Positions 28,431-37,785 of a stretch of DNA of 64,000 bases are shown here, one piece after another. The notes below the pieces were generated by a model. That model saw only the letters and a program-made list of their open reading frames with translations. It did no database searches and was not told the origin of the DNA. The position numbers and the translations under genes are program-made. Position 1 is the first letter of the stretch; the number at the start of each line of letters is the position of its first letter. The stretch comes from Trichlorobacter thiogenes (lineage in GTDB: Bacteria; Desulfobacterota; Desulfuromonadia; Geobacterales; Pseudopelobacteraceae). The stretch lies in the NCBI RefSeq assembly GCF_900167465.1, contig NZ_FUWR01000012.1, positions 55,731 to 119,730 on the forward strand. Direction: 5' to 3'.

Positions 28431-28447
28431 GCATAAAGGAGACTTTT

Positions 28448-29893
28448 ATGTCAGATAAGATAAAGAACATAGACGGCATCACCAAAGAGTCTACCGAGGC
28501 CCTGATTGAGGAGACCTTGGCAGCCTACCCTGAAAAGGGCAGGAAGAAGCGGGCGCCCCACCTTGGCGCCAATGATCAAGGCTCAGGCTCTGCCTGCGTC
28601 AAGTCCAACAAGAAGACCGTACCTGGTGTCATGTCCGCCCGTGGTTGCGCCTATGCCGGTGCAAAAGGGGTGGTCTGGGGTCCGATCGGCGACATGGTCC
28701 ACGTTTCCCACGGCCCGGTTGGCTGCGGTTGGTACTCATGGGGTACCCGGCGCAACCTGGTGTCCGGCATCAACGGCGTGACCCAGTTTGCCATGCAGTT
28801 CACCTCTGACTTCCAGGAAAAAGATATTGTCTACGGCGGCGACAAAAAGCTGAAGACCCTGCTGGAAGAGGCCAAAGGGCTGTTCCCGCTGGCCAAAGGT
28901 ATCTCGGTACTGTCCGAATGTCCGGTTGGTCTGATCGGTGACGACATCAACTCTGTAGCCAAGGCATCTGCCAAGGAACTGGATCTGCCGATCATCCCCT
29001 GTAACTGTGAAGGTTTCCGTGGTGTTTCCCAGTCACTTGGCCACCATATCTCTAACGATACGATCCGTGACTACATCATTGAAACCCGGGAATTTGCCGA
29101 GCCATCCAGCCCCTATGATATCGCCCTGATCGGTGACTACAACATCGGCGGTGACGTCTGGGCAGCCAAGTCACTGCTGGAAGAGATCGGCCTGAACGTC
29201 AAGGCAACCTGGACCGGTGACGGCGAGCTAGAGAAGATTGCCGCAACCCATCAGGTCAAGCTGAACCTGATCCACTGCTACCGCTCCATGAACTACATGT
29301 GCAAGGTGATGGAAGAGAAGTACGGCATCCCCTGGCTGGAGTTCAACTTCTTCGGCCCCACCAAGATCCGTCAGAGCCTGCGCGCCATTGCCGAGCGGTT
29401 TGACGACACGATCAAAGAAAACGTTGAGCGGGTAATTGCCAAGTACGACCCGATCATGCAGGCGATTATCGATGAGTACAAACCACGCCTGGATGGCAAA
29501 AAAGTGATGCTGCTGGTTGGTGGTCTGCGCCCCCGTCACACTATCGGCGCATACGAAGATCTGGGGATGGAGTGCGTTGGTTCCGGCTACGAGTTTGCCC
29601 ACACCGATGACTACGACCGTACCGCCCCTGAAATGCCCAACGCCACCGTGGTCTATGACGATCCGTCCGAGTATGAGTTTGAGAAGTTTGCCCATGCACT
29701 GAAGCCAGACCTGATCGGTTCCGGTATCAAAGAGAAGTATGTCTTCCAGAAAATGGGGATACCGTTCCGTCAGATGCACAGCTGGGATTATTCCGGTCCC
29801 TACCACGCTTATCAGGGCTTTGAGATCTTTGCCCGCGACGTGGACATGGCAGTGAACAGCCCCACCTGGAAACTGGTTAAGGCACCTTTTTAA
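28448..29893 (+). CDS. nifD: Nitrogenase molybdenum-iron protein alpha chain NifD
   Basis: NifD carries the FeMo-cofactor and shares the P-cluster with NifK. The 481-residue product shows P-cluster ligands Cys67, Cys93 and Cys158, the cofactor ligand Cys277 (HCYRSM) and the Mo ligand His444 ([13 protein letters not shown]). It is of the molybdenum type. The frame is open upstream through the palindromic repeat, but the ATG at 28448 follows AAGGAG and gives the family's usual N-terminus. nifK follows after another copy of the repeat. All catalytic residues expected for an active enzyme are present. Confidence 0.98.
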   Translation: MSDKIKNIDGITKESTEALIEETLAAYPEKGRKKRAPHLGANDQGSGSACVKSNKKTVPGVMSARGCAYAGAKGVVWGPIGDMVHVSHGPVGCGWYSWGTRRNLVSGINGVTQFAMQFTSDFQEKDIVYGGDKKLKTLLEEAKGLFPLAKGISVLSECPVGLIGDDINSVAKASAKELDLPIIPCNCEGFRGVSQSLGHHISNDTIRDYIIETREFAEPSSPYDIALIGDYNIGGDVWAAKSLLEEIGLNVKATWTGDGELEKIAATHQVKLNLIHCYRSMNYMCKVMEEKYGIPWLEFNFFGPTKIRQSLRAIAERFDDTIKENVERVIAKYDPIMQAIIDEYKPRLDGKKVMLLVGGLRPRHTIGAYEDLGMECVGSGYEFAHTDDYDRTAPEMPNATVVYDDPSEYEFEKFAHALKPDLIGSGIKEKYVFQKMGIPFRQMHSWDYSGPYHAYQGFEIFARDVDMAVNSPTWKLVKAPF

Positions 29894-29981
29894 CCCCCCT
29901 CTCTCCCCCCTTGTCAGGGGGGAAGTGTAACGCCCGCTTCCTACCTCCTCCCCTGACAAGGGGAGGCCGGGAGGGGTTTAA
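29892..29981. repeat. C/G-run palindromic repeat, copy 2 (nifD-nifK gap)
   Basis: This 90-bp copy starts in the nifD TAA stop, repeats the CCCCCC-TTGTCA-GGGGGG hairpin exactly, then after a divergent spacer has CTCCCCTGACAAGGGGAG and the ending GGGAGGGGTTTAA. The two hairpins are conserved between the copies while the spacer between them is not, which points to selection or mobility of the hairpins rather than simple duplication of the whole region. Confidence 0.85.
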
Positions 29982-30028
29982 TAAAAATCTGCCGTGGCAC
30001 AGATTGGTGCCCGGAGAGGAGATATATC

Positions 30029-31498
30029 ATGGCTAACCTACTCGGACTTGAAGTCAAAAAAATAGTGGCGACCCCGCCGGAAGAGATAGAGCGGGTTAAA
30101 AACTGGATCAACTCGGAAGAGTATAAAGAGCAGAACTTTGCCCGTCAGGCGCTGGTGATCAACCCGGCCCACGCCTGCCAGCCTCTGGGCGCTCAGCTGG
30201 CCGCACACGGCTTTGAAGGAACCCTGCCGTTTGTGCATGGCTCACAGGGCTGCGCATCCTACTATCGTTCTACCCTTAACCGGCATTTCCGTGAGCCAGC
30301 ACCTGCGGTTTCCGATGCCATGACCGAGGACGGCGCGGTGTTCGGTGGTCAGAACAACCTGCATGAAGGCCTGGAAAACGCCGTTGCCCTCTACAAGCCC
30401 AAGATGATAGCAGTCTTTACCTCCTGTATGCCAGAGGTTATCGGCGACGACCTGACCGCCTTTATCAAAAATGCACGCACCAAAGGCCATGTACCCAAGG
30501 ATATGCCGGTACCGTTTGCCAACACCCCCAGCTTCAACGGCACCCATATCCATGGTTATGATTCAATGCTGCTTTCGATCCTGCAGACTCTGACCGAAGG
30601 CAAGCAGGTTGAAGGTCGCTGCACCGGCAAGCTGAACCTGATTGCAGGCTGCGATTTTAACACCGCGGATTACCGTGAATACAAGCGGATCATGAAAGAG
30701 TTCGGCGTACCGCTTACCGTACTGGCCGACATCGCTGACAGCTTTGATTCACCCTGCAACGGTACCTATAACATCTACGCTGGCGGCACCCCGCTGGAAG
30801 ATGCTGCTGATTCAATTAACGGCAAGGCCACCATGACCCTGGGACCCTACGCAACCCCCAAGACCTTCAGCTGGATCAAGGACAACTATGCGGGCAAGCA
30901 TGTCTCCCTGCCGATGCCGATGGGTATTGAGAAGACCGATGCCATGATCATGAAGGTTGCCGAGCTGTTCGGCAAGGAAGTACCTGAATCGCTGAAAAAT
31001 GAGCGTGGCCGTGCAGTTGACGCCATGACCGACGCCCAGCAGTACATGCACGGCAAGAAGTTTGCCGTCTATGGCGACCCGGACTACCTGGTGGGTTATG
31101 TATCCTTCCTGCTGGAAATGGGCGCCCATCCGTACCATATCGTCTGCAGCCGTGGTTCCAAAAAGCTGGAAAAAGAGCTGCAAGGTCTGCTGGATGGCTC
31201 CATGTACGGTAAAGGCTGCAAGATCTACATGAACAAGGACCTCTGGCACCTGCGCAGTCTGGTGATGACCGATCCGGTTGATGCCATGATTGGTGATTCA
31301 CACGGCAAGTTTGCTGCACGCGATGCCAATATCCCGCTGTTCCGTTTCGGCTTCCCGGTCTTTGACCGGGTCAATATGCACCGTTACCCACGGATCGGCT
31401 ATCAGGGTGTGATCTACATGGTGAGCCAGATCTGCAACAAGTTCCTGGATATTAAGGATGAGACTTGTGAGGATCGCTTCTTTGAATTGATGCGGTAG
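30029..31498 (+). CDS. nifK: Nitrogenase molybdenum-iron protein beta chain NifK
   Basis: NifK pairs with NifD in the alpha2-beta2 MoFe protein and supplies the other half of the P-cluster. The 489-residue length is slightly shorter than the longest NifK forms. Ligand cysteines are Cys50 (HACQPLGA), Cys75 (GSQGCASYYRS) and Cys133 (TSCMPEVIGDD). The N-terminal extension seen in some enterobacterial and Azotobacter NifK is short here. The start is supported by GGAGAGGAG upstream. A stable hairpin follows the stop codon and marks the end of the nifHDK unit. Confidence 0.98.
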   Translation: MANLLGLEVKKIVATPPEEIERVKNWINSEEYKEQNFARQALVINPAHACQPLGAQLAAHGFEGTLPFVHGSQGCASYYRSTLNRHFREPAPAVSDAMTEDGAVFGGQNNLHEGLENAVALYKPKMIAVFTSCMPEVIGDDLTAFIKNARTKGHVPKDMPVPFANTPSFNGTHIHGYDSMLLSILQTLTEGKQVEGRCTGKLNLIAGCDFNTADYREYKRIMKEFGVPLTVLADIADSFDSPCNGTYNIYAGGTPLEDAADSINGKATMTLGPYATPKTFSWIKDNYAGKHVSLPMPMGIEKTDAMIMKVAELFGKEVPESLKNERGRAVDAMTDAQQYMHGKKFAVYGDPDYLVGYVSFLLEMGAHPYHIVCSRGSKKLEKELQGLLDGSMYGKGCKIYMNKDLWHLRSLVMTDPVDAMIGDSHGKFAARDANIPLFRFGFPVFDRVNMHRYPRIGYQGVIYMVSQICNKFLDIKDETCEDRFFELMR

Positions 31499-31515
31499 CA
31501 ACCTCGATTGAGTTT

Positions 31516-31562
31516 ACACACGAACAGGCGTCCCGATTTTCCGGGGCGCCTGTTCGTGTGTA
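31516..31562 (+). terminator. Stable hairpin after nifK
   Basis: ACACACGAACAGGCG and its reverse complement CGCCTGTTCGTGTGT form a 15-bp perfect stem around a short G+C-rich loop, starting 18 bases after the nifK stop. No T-run follows on the plus strand, so it may act with Rho or as a 3' stabiliser. It also lies downstream of the minus-strand gene ending at 31579. Confidence 0.7.
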
Positions 31563-31578
31563 CAGACTATTCAGGTTA

Positions 31579-31881
31579 CTATGCCTGTGCGCTGAAGCTC
31601 CCCGGCTGACGAATATTGGGGTTAGGGCTTGAGTTGCCACCGCTGTTATTACTTGTGCTGCTTTGGGTGTCCTCAGGCTTGCTGTTATTGGTACCGCCGG
31701 TCATCTGCAGCGCCTGCTGCGAGATGGTCACCGTATCGGTCTGAGCGGCCTTGGCCGGTTTCTGGGCATCCTGATTACCTTGTTGGATTGCCCCGGACTG
31801 TGTCTCTGTTGTCTTTGCAGACGGGTTAACATACGGGCTGTTGGTTGCTAAACTGTTGGGCGATATCTGACTGATTGACAT
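31579..31881 (-). CDS. Small Ser/Thr/Gln-rich protein with DTVTIS motif, unknown
   Basis: The 100-residue protein is low-complexity and hydrophilic, rich in Ser, Asn, Gln and Pro, with no membrane span. Its only distinct motif is DTVTISQQALQM in the middle. The neighbouring gene encodes a related DSVTLSSTALDM motif, so the two are probably distant relatives. The ATG at 31881 is chosen over an upstream ATG because AAGGAGGTGG lies at suitable distance. Both genes sit on the minus strand between nifK and nifEN. Function unknown; the sequence looks largely disordered. Confidence 0.65.
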   Translation of the reverse strand: MSISQISPNSLATNSPYVNPSAKTTETQSGAIQQGNQDAQKPAKAAQTDTVTISQQALQMTGGTNNSKPEDTQSSTSNNSGGNSSPNPNIRQPGSFSAQA

Positions 31882-31897
31882 GATAACCACCTCCTTC

Positions 31898-32401
31898 TTA
31901 AGCGGTTGTTGATACAGTTGGTGTACTGCTACTCATACCTTGTGAACTTTGTAAACTCTGCTTATCAGCGTATGAGATATTTAATGGTGTCGGTACGATC
32001 ATTCGTAATATCTCACGATACAATGCCGGTGAACTCTCCTTCAGCAGCTTTAATTCTTCACTGTTTCCCATATAGGGCGGATAGCTCTTGCTGGCTGCCT
32101 TATATGGTTTTTTTTCTTCTGCCTCCGTTGCCGCCTGCTGCTTTACAGCCTCTTGTTTAACCGCCTCCTGCTTGATTTCAGACTTTTGTTCGTGCTGCTG
32201 AATCAATGCCTTGCTCATATCCAAAGCAGTACTTGATAGCGTTACAGAGTCCTGAGACGAAGCCTGACTGTTGCTGCTCGTTGACGGTTTGGTGGTCGGT
32301 GCAGACGGAGTCGGCTGCGTAGAGGGGGCCTCGCTCTTGACAGGAACAGCGGGCAGATCAGGCATTGAAGGCGTTATGTTTGTGGTTACCGGGGTTACCA
32401 T
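31898..32401 (-). CDS. Disordered protein with DSVTLS motif, unknown
   Basis: The product of about 167 residues has a Pro/Thr/Ser-rich N-terminal half, the motif DSVTLSSTALDMSKAL, a charged Lys/Glu/Gln repeat region (EIKQEAVKQEAVKQQAA, in which EAVKQ is repeated) and a C-terminal segment SYPPYMGNSEELKLLKES followed by a hydrophobic IVPTPLNISYADKQ. An in-frame GTG at 32410 is an alternative start. It is placed 16 bases upstream of the smaller gene with the related motif, so they probably form one unit. The gene lies divergent to nifEN. No function is proposed. Confidence 0.65.
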   Translation of the reverse strand: MVTPVTTNITPSMPDLPAVPVKSEAPSTQPTPSAPTTKPSTSSNSQASSQDSVTLSSTALDMSKALIQQHEQKSEIKQEAVKQEAVKQQAATEAEEKKPYKAASKSYPPYMGNSEELKLLKESSPALYREILRMIVPTPLNISYADKQSLQSSQGMSSSTPTVSTTA

Positions 32402-32631
32402 GGCACTCACCCACAGAATTCAGTACGTTCTTAGCTATTATCCTATGCTCTTTGCACCTGTAAATCAAGAGAGTTATTAACAAGATCAGAGCGTTTGAAG
32501 AGCCCCATACGCACAGCTTTTTTGCAGCAGATCAGCAAACTGTATATTTCATCGGCAACTCGAGCTAATGACAAGCTTGCACGACACGACGAATTGACTC
32601 GTTTTTTAGCAAAAACAGCCAATTGCGCTGT

Positions 32632-32647
32632 TGGCACGCCCAGTGCA
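32632..32647 (+). promoter_or_regulatory. Sigma-54 promoter of nifEN
   Basis: TGGCACGCCCAGTGCA has GG at 32633-32634 and GC at 32645-32646 with 10 bases between, as in the nifH promoter. The start should lie near 32657, giving a short leader of about 36 bases. The leader contains a small hairpin GCAAC/GTTGC just before the start codon region. The promoter overlaps an apparent upstream in-frame TTG start, which excludes that start. Confidence 0.87.
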
Positions 32648-32693
32648 AAGTCAGGTCACGGGCAGCAACGATGCCGCCTGTTGCGAGGTTACT

Positions 32694-35441
32694 ATGGCAA
32701 AACCTGATTGGTACGATACTGACAATTGCGAGACCCATGATAAGGGGGCTCCTAAGTTCTGTAAAAAGTCTGAACCTGGTGAAGGGACTGAACGTTCCTG
32801 TGCCTATGACGGTGCCCGGGTCGTCTTGATGCCGGTGACCGACGCAATCCATCTGGTGCATGGCCCGATCGCCTGTGCCGGCAACTCCTGGGACAACCGG
32901 GGTGCCCGTTCATCAGACTCGCAGCTGTACCGCCGTGGCTTTACCACCGAGATGCTGGAAAATGACGTGATCTTTGGTGGCGAAAAGAAACTGTACAAGG
33001 CGATCATTGATCTGGCCGGTCGCTACCCTGAAGCCAAAGGGATGTTTGTCTACGCCACCTGCGTCACTGCCATGACCGGTGATGATATTGAATCGGTCTG
33101 CGCTGCTGCCCAGGAAAAGGTCAGCATACCGCTGGTGCCGGTCAACACCCCCGGCTTTATTGGCGACAAGAACATCGGCAACCGCCTGGCTGGTGAAATA
33201 TTATTCAAAAAAGTTATCGGCACAGCAGAGCCTCCGGTGCTAGGCGAATACCCGATCAACCTGATCGGCGAATACAACATCGCCGGTGACCTGTGGGGGA
33301 TGCTACCGCTGTTTGACCGGCTGGGAATCCAGATCCTTTCCTGCTTCTCCGGTGATGCCAAGTTTGAGGAGCTGCGCTACGCCCACCGGGCCAAGCTGAA
33401 CATCATCATCTGTTCCAAGAGCCTGACCAACCTGGCCAAGAAGATGCAAAAGATCTACGGCATGCCGTACCTGGAAGAGTCGTTCTACGGCCTGACCGAT
33501 ATCGCCAAGGCGTTGCGTAACATCGCCATTGCCCTGGATGACGCGGTCAATGGGCTTGAAAAACGGATCATGCAGGATCGGGTTGAACGGCTGCTGGAAG
33601 AGGAAGAGGCCACATGCCGCCAGCGGCTGGCCCCCTACCGCGCCCGACTGGAAGGCAAACGGGCTGTGCTGTTCACCGGCGGGGTCAAGACCTGGTCCAT
33701 GGTTAATGCCCTGCGTGAGCTGGGGGTAGAGATCCTGGCAGCCGGCACCCAGAACTCCACCCTGGAAGACTTCTACCGGATGAAGGCCTTGATGCACAAA
33801 GATGCCAAGATCATTGAAGACACCTCCACTGCCGGTCTGCTTGGGGTGATGAAAGAAAAGATGCCGGACCTGATCGTGGCTGGCGGCAAGACCAAATTTC
33901 TGGCCTTAAAGACCAAGACCCCGTTCCTTGACATCAACCATGGCCGATCCCATCCATACGCAGGTTACGAGGGGATGGTGACCTTTGCCAAGCAGCTTGA
34001 TCTGACCGTTAACAACCCGATCTGGCCGCTCTTGAACAGCCCTGATCCGTGGGAAACCGATACAACGCCGCTGGTGAACGCTGCCCGCAACCATGCTGTC
34101 ACCTATCTGGCAGAAGATCTGGCAGCCTCACGGGTGGCAGTACCGAAAAAGGCAGCCACGGTCAACCCGCAGAAAAACTCACCGGCATTGGGTGCAACAC
34201 TGGCTTACCTGGGAATCGATCAGATGCTGGGACTGCTGCACGGCGCACAGGGCTGCTCTACCTTTATCAGGTTACAGCTGTCACGGCACTTCAAGGAATC
34301 TATCGCCCTGAACGCCACTGCCATGAGCGAAGACAGCGCCATCTTTGGTGGTTGGGAAAACCTGAAAAAAGGGATCGGACGGGTGATTGAGAAGTTTGGC
34401 CCCAAGGTGGTGGGGGTGATGACCTCCGGCCTGACCGAGACCATGGGGGATGATGTCCGCTCTGCCATCCATCAGTTCCGTGTGGAACATCCAGAACATG
34501 ATGGGGTTCCGATTATCTGGGCCTCCACCCCGGACTACTGCGGTTCACTGCAGGAAGGCTATGCCAACACCGTTGAGGCAATTCTGGCCACCCTGCCGGA
34601 AGCAGGTGAACCGATCCCCGGCCAGATCAATCTGGTGCCAGGGGCGCAGTTGACCCCGGCGGATGTGGAGGAGCTGAAAGAGCTGATCGAATCATTCGGC
34701 CTGAGCGTGCTCTGTGTCCCGGACATCGCCAATGCCCTGGACGGCCATATTGATGCCGATGTCTCGCCCCTTTCCACCGGCGGCATCAGCGTCGATAAAA
34801 TCAAACAGGCCGGTCGCAGCATCGCCACCTTGTATGTGGGTGATTCACTGGCCAAGGCAGCTAGTCAACTGGAAGAACGGCTGGGCATACCAGCCTATGG
34901 CTTTACCTCTTTGACCGGCATGGCAGAGACCGACCGCTTCATGGCAACCCTGTCAGCCATCAGTGGCAATGCAATACCGGAGAAGCACCAGCGTTGGAGA
35001 TCCAGACTGGCTGATGCGCTGGTGGACAGTCACTACCAGTTTGGCAACAAAAACGTTGCCATCGCCCTTGAGGCCGACCACCTGAAAGGGATGACCCGCT
35101 TTCTGGCAGGCATGGGCTGCAAGATTCAAGCAGCCCTGGCCGCCACCCGTACCCGCGGCCTGGACAGTCTGCCCTGCGACAACGTCTTTGTGGGTGATCT
35201 TGAGGATCTTGAAACCGCTGCCATTGGTGCTGACCTGCTGGTGGCCAACAGTAACGGCAGGCAGGCAGCAGCCAAGCTGAAGATCGGCGCCCATTTACGA
35301 ACCGGCCTGCCAGTGTTTGACCGGTTAGGGGCGCACCAGAAGATGTGGGTTGGCTATCGCGGCACCCTGAATCTGGTGTTTGAAGTGGCAAACCTGTTCC
35401 AGGCCAACGCAAAGGATGCCCAGAAGCTGGCACATAACTGA
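32694..35441 (+). CDS. nifEN: Fused NifE-NifN FeMo-cofactor scaffold protein
   Basis: NifEN is the scaffold on which the FeMo-cofactor precursor is matured. Here both subunits are one polypeptide of 915 residues. The NifE half (about 1-460) has VLMPVTDAIHLVHGPIACAG (residues 44-63), FGGEKKLY and YATCVTAMTGDDI. The NifN half begins near residue 490 with NPQKNSPALGATLAYLGI, HGAQGCSTF and AMSEDSAIFGG. There is no stop or frameshift at the junction. The ATG at 32694 is used because the longer frame would start inside the sigma-54 promoter. Fusion of nifE and nifN is a known feature of Geobacter-type nif clusters. Confidence 0.96.
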   Translation: MAKPDWYDTDNCETHDKGAPKFCKKSEPGEGTERSCAYDGARVVLMPVTDAIHLVHGPIACAGNSWDNRGARSSDSQLYRRGFTTEMLENDVIFGGEKKLYKAIIDLAGRYPEAKGMFVYATCVTAMTGDDIESVCAAAQEKVSIPLVPVNTPGFIGDKNIGNRLAGEILFKKVIGTAEPPVLGEYPINLIGEYNIAGDLWGMLPLFDRLGIQILSCFSGDAKFEELRYAHRAKLNIIICSKSLTNLAKKMQKIYGMPYLEESFYGLTDIAKALRNIAIALDDAVNGLEKRIMQDRVERLLEEEEATCRQRLAPYRARLEGKRAVLFTGGVKTWSMVNALRELGVEILAAGTQNSTLEDFYRMKALMHKDAKIIEDTSTAGLLGVMKEKMPDLIVAGGKTKFLALKTKTPFLDINHGRSHPYAGYEGMVTFAKQLDLTVNNPIWPLLNSPDPWETDTTPLVNAARNHAVTYLAEDLAASRVAVPKKAATVNPQKNSPALGATLAYLGIDQMLGLLHGAQGCSTFIRLQLSRHFKESIALNATAMSEDSAIFGGWENLKKGIGRVIEKFGPKVVGVMTSGLTETMGDDVRSAIHQFRVEHPEHDGVPIIWASTPDYCGSLQEGYANTVEAILATLPEAGEPIPGQINLVPGAQLTPADVEELKELIESFGLSVLCVPDIANALDGHIDADVSPLSTGGISVDKIKQAGRSIATLYVGDSLAKAASQLEERLGIPAYGFTSLTGMAETDRFMATLSAISGNAIPEKHQRWRSRLADALVDSHYQFGNKNVAIALEADHLKGMTRFLAGMGCKIQAALAATRTRGLDSLPCDNVFVGDLEDLETAAIGADLLVANSNGRQAAAKLKIGAHLRTGLPVFDRLGAHQKMWVGYRGTLNLVFEVANLFQANAKDAQKLAHN

Positions 35442-35469
35442 CAAAGCAGATTCTGTAAAATGGACACAG

Positions 35470-35503
35470 AAAAGCCGCGTTACTGGTTAACGCGGCTTTT
35501 CTT
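35470..35503 (+). terminator. Intrinsic terminator of nifEN
   Basis: AAAAGCCGCGTTA (35470-35482) and TAACGCGGCTTTT (35488-35500) form a perfect 13-bp hairpin with a 5-base loop, ending in T residues about 30 bases after the nifEN stop. Confidence 0.93.
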
Positions 35504-35571
35504 GTGGTTATTCAATCGTAGTAACGCAAGCATACAAGGCTGGCAACATCACACATTAATCACCAGCTATT

Positions 35572-36897
35572 TTACACCTGGCCGCCTCCATTACTGACCC
35601 CGTACCAGTCAATCCGCCGGGTCAGGAACATCACGGCCGACAGCACCACAAACATGCCGACACTGCCGATCAACAGGGCATAATCCTCCTGCTGCAGGAT
35701 GACATACAGAAAGCCGTACAGAAAGCTCATCAGCCCGCCAATGGTGAGGGATACCCGCAGCGACCTGAGCACCGCCTTTGAGTACAGGCTGACCAGCAAG
35801 GTAGAGGCGATGCCGGACACCAGGTAGGCAATTGCAAAGCTGCTGTGTTCTGAAACCGAAAGCAGCAGGACATAGAAGAGACAGATGGCGCAGCCGATCA
35901 GCAGGTACTGGATCGGGTGGACCCTGATTTTGTTAATCACCTCGGTGATAAAGAAGGCCACCAGGGTCAGGATGATAAACAGCACCGCGTATTTGGCAGA
36001 TCGCATGCTCTTCTGGTACTCATCCACCGGGTAAAACAGTTTGGTGCCAAAGGCCGACTCCATCACTTTATCGTTCCCGCCGCTCCACTGTTGCGGATAG
36101 CTGCGGTTCAGGTGCAGCACTTTCCAGGTTGCGTTAAAGCCTTTGTCATTGATCACCCGCTCATCCGGCAGGAACGGGCCGATAAAGCTGGGGCTTTTCC
36201 AGCTTGAGGCAAGCTGGACCGTGGTGGTCTTGCCCAGTGGCAGGAACATAATCTGGCCGCTGCCGTTCAGGTTCAGGGATATCTGGAAATGATACCTGTT
36301 TTTTGCTGCACTGACCGGCACCTTGCTGTTGATACCGGATGTCATGATGGATTGTACGCCTACGCCGGGATTGATCGGATACTGTCCCCCCTCCCAGATC
36401 AGCTGGCTGTTTTCTTTCAGACCACGCAAGTCAGGCAGCCCCACTGAGACTACCGCGCCATCCCAGATAATATCCTGTTCCGGTATCCCCAGCTCGGCCA
36501 GACCGGCAGTGGTGAATTCTGCCCCTACCTGCAACGCGGCATTGTAGACCACCACCTGATAGATGCCTCGATAGCGGGAATCAGGTTTGATGGTACCGTT
36601 TATCTGTAACTGCTCCGGCAACAGATGGGCATGCTCAATGACCATGGAACGTTTACCTTTATCATCGGTAACGTAGCTGCGATAGGGGATGGTCAGCACC
36701 GGCCCGGCAATGGTCTGCTCCTTGCCCCACTTTCCGCCAACATCCGCTACCACCTCTTTTCTGCGCATATCCCGTTCATGGATGATCCCCTTCACCATCT
36801 CTACCGGCACCAACAATGCCAGAACCAATCCTGCAATAACCAGCAGCTTGGTCATTGCCGACTGCCCCATACGACTGAACCTGCTCCCTTCGCTCAT
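35572..36897 (-). CDS. creD: Inner membrane protein CreD
   Basis: The 441-residue protein matches the CreD family: an N-terminal membrane span (about 15-34), a large extracytoplasmic domain starting with ERDMRRKEVVADVGGKWGKEQ, and five to six spans in the C-terminal third. CreD is an envelope protein of unclear function, part of the CreBC regulon in enterobacteria. It is divergent from a response-regulator/kinase pair, 168 bases away. I looked for CreB-type tandem TTCAC sites in that gap and found only TTCAGGAGATTTCA, which has the wrong spacing. The start is supported by GGAGGTGAG. Confidence 0.9.
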   Translation of the reverse strand: MSEGSRFSRMGQSAMTKLLVIAGLVLALLVPVEMVKGIIHERDMRRKEVVADVGGKWGKEQTIAGPVLTIPYRSYVTDDKGKRSMVIEHAHLLPEQLQINGTIKPDSRYRGIYQVVVYNAALQVGAEFTTAGLAELGIPEQDIIWDGAVVSVGLPDLRGLKENSQLIWEGGQYPINPGVGVQSIMTSGINSKVPVSAAKNRYHFQISLNLNGSGQIMFLPLGKTTTVQLASSWKSPSFIGPFLPDERVINDKGFNATWKVLHLNRSYPQQWSGGNDKVMESAFGTKLFYPVDEYQKSMRSAKYAVLFIILTLVAFFITEVINKIRVHPIQYLLIGCAICLFYVLLLSVSEHSSFAIAYLVSGIASTLLVSLYSKAVLRSLRVSLTIGGLMSFLYGFLYVILQQEDYALLIGSVGMFVVLSAVMFLTRRIDWYGVSNGGGQV

Positions 36898-37065
36898 AGC
36901 TCACCTCCAACCAGAATTTGTCTCAGAATGGCAGATCGGTTTGCAGTGGGTATGAACATCTTCAGGAGATTTCAAGGAAGTTTGGTGCAGATTTTGTGCA
37001 AGGGTACTTGCATCATGTCCTGCCCTGGGGTACGGTCTGAATATTATGAGGATAAGGAGCGGCAT

Positions 37066-37785
37066 GTGGATTCCAGCAAACGGATACTGCTTGTTGATGA
37101 TGACCCCAATATCCTGCAGGTGGCAGGCTTTGCCCTGCAGAAAAGCGGCTACCGGATCATTACCGCCAAGGATGGCAGCGAGGCACTGCCCCTGTTCCGT
37201 GCAGAAAAACCGGATCTGGTGGTGTTGGATATCATGATGCCGGAATGTGACGGCACTGACCTCTGCAGGATCATCCGCAAGGAATCTGATACACCGGTAA
37301 TTTTTCTTTCTTCAATGAGTGATGAAATTGACAAGATTGTCGGCCTGGAACTGGGGGCAGATGACTACCTTACCAAGCCGTTCAGCCCCAGAGAACTGGT
37401 GGCCCGGATCAAGACTGTGCTCAGGCGCAGTACTGCTCAAACCAAACCGGAAGACACCTCACCATCTGACTTATTCTGTCATCATGGCAAGCTTAAACTC
37501 GATTCAGAAAGGTTTCAGGTCTTCTGGGACAGTAACGAAATCAGCCTTACCGCCACAGAATTCTGTCTGCTTAAAATCCTGCTTTCCTTTCCCGGCAAGG
37601 TGTTCAGCCGCGCTGAACTGGTGGAGCGGACCTACGGCGGCGCCACCTTTGTCAGTGACCGCACCGTAGACAGCCATATCAGACATATCAGGGACAAATT
37701 CAGACCTTTTACTGCAGATTTGATCGAGACCCTGCATGGTATCGGTTACAAGCTCTCAGACTGTTGTCAGGACTCTGACCAATGA
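37066..37785 (+). CDS. OmpR-family response regulator next to creD
   Basis: The 239-residue protein has a receiver domain (ILLVDDDPN with acidic pocket near residues 11-13, phospho-acceptor Asp in VVLDIMMPECDG near 55, Lys in YLTKPFSP near 104) and a C-terminal winged-helix DNA-binding domain with RAELVERTYGG and VDSHIRHIRDKF. The frame is open far upstream, overlapping creD in antisense. The GTG at 37066 is chosen because AAGGAG is 7 bases before it and the receiver domain begins there. It overlaps the kinase gene by 4 bases. With creD divergent, it is a candidate CreB-like regulator. Confidence 0.88.
   Translation: MDSSKRILLVDDDPNILQVAGFALQKSGYRIITAKDGSEALPLFRAEKPDLVVLDIMMPECDGTDLCRIIRKESDTPVIFLSSMSDEIDKIVGLELGADDYLTKPFSPRELVARIKTVLRRSTAQTKPEDTSPSDLFCHHGKLKLDSERFQVFWDSNEISLTATEFCLLKILLSFPGKVFSRAELVERTYGGATFVSDRTVDSHIRHIRDKFRPFTADLIETLHGIGYKLSDCCQDSDQ

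Noticed and set aside
32631..32693. Upstream TTG start for nifEN
   Set aside because: It lies inside the sigma-54 promoter, before the expected transcription start, so it cannot be in the mRNA.
36898..37065. CreB-type operator in the creD-regulator gap
   Set aside because: Only TTCAGGAGATTTCA is present; the repeat spacing and the terminal C of the TTCAC units do not fit.
36625..37065. N-terminal extension of the response regulator to 386 residues
   Set aside because: The extension is antisense to creD and does not resemble a domain; GTG at 37066 has a good ribosome-binding site and begins at the receiver domain.
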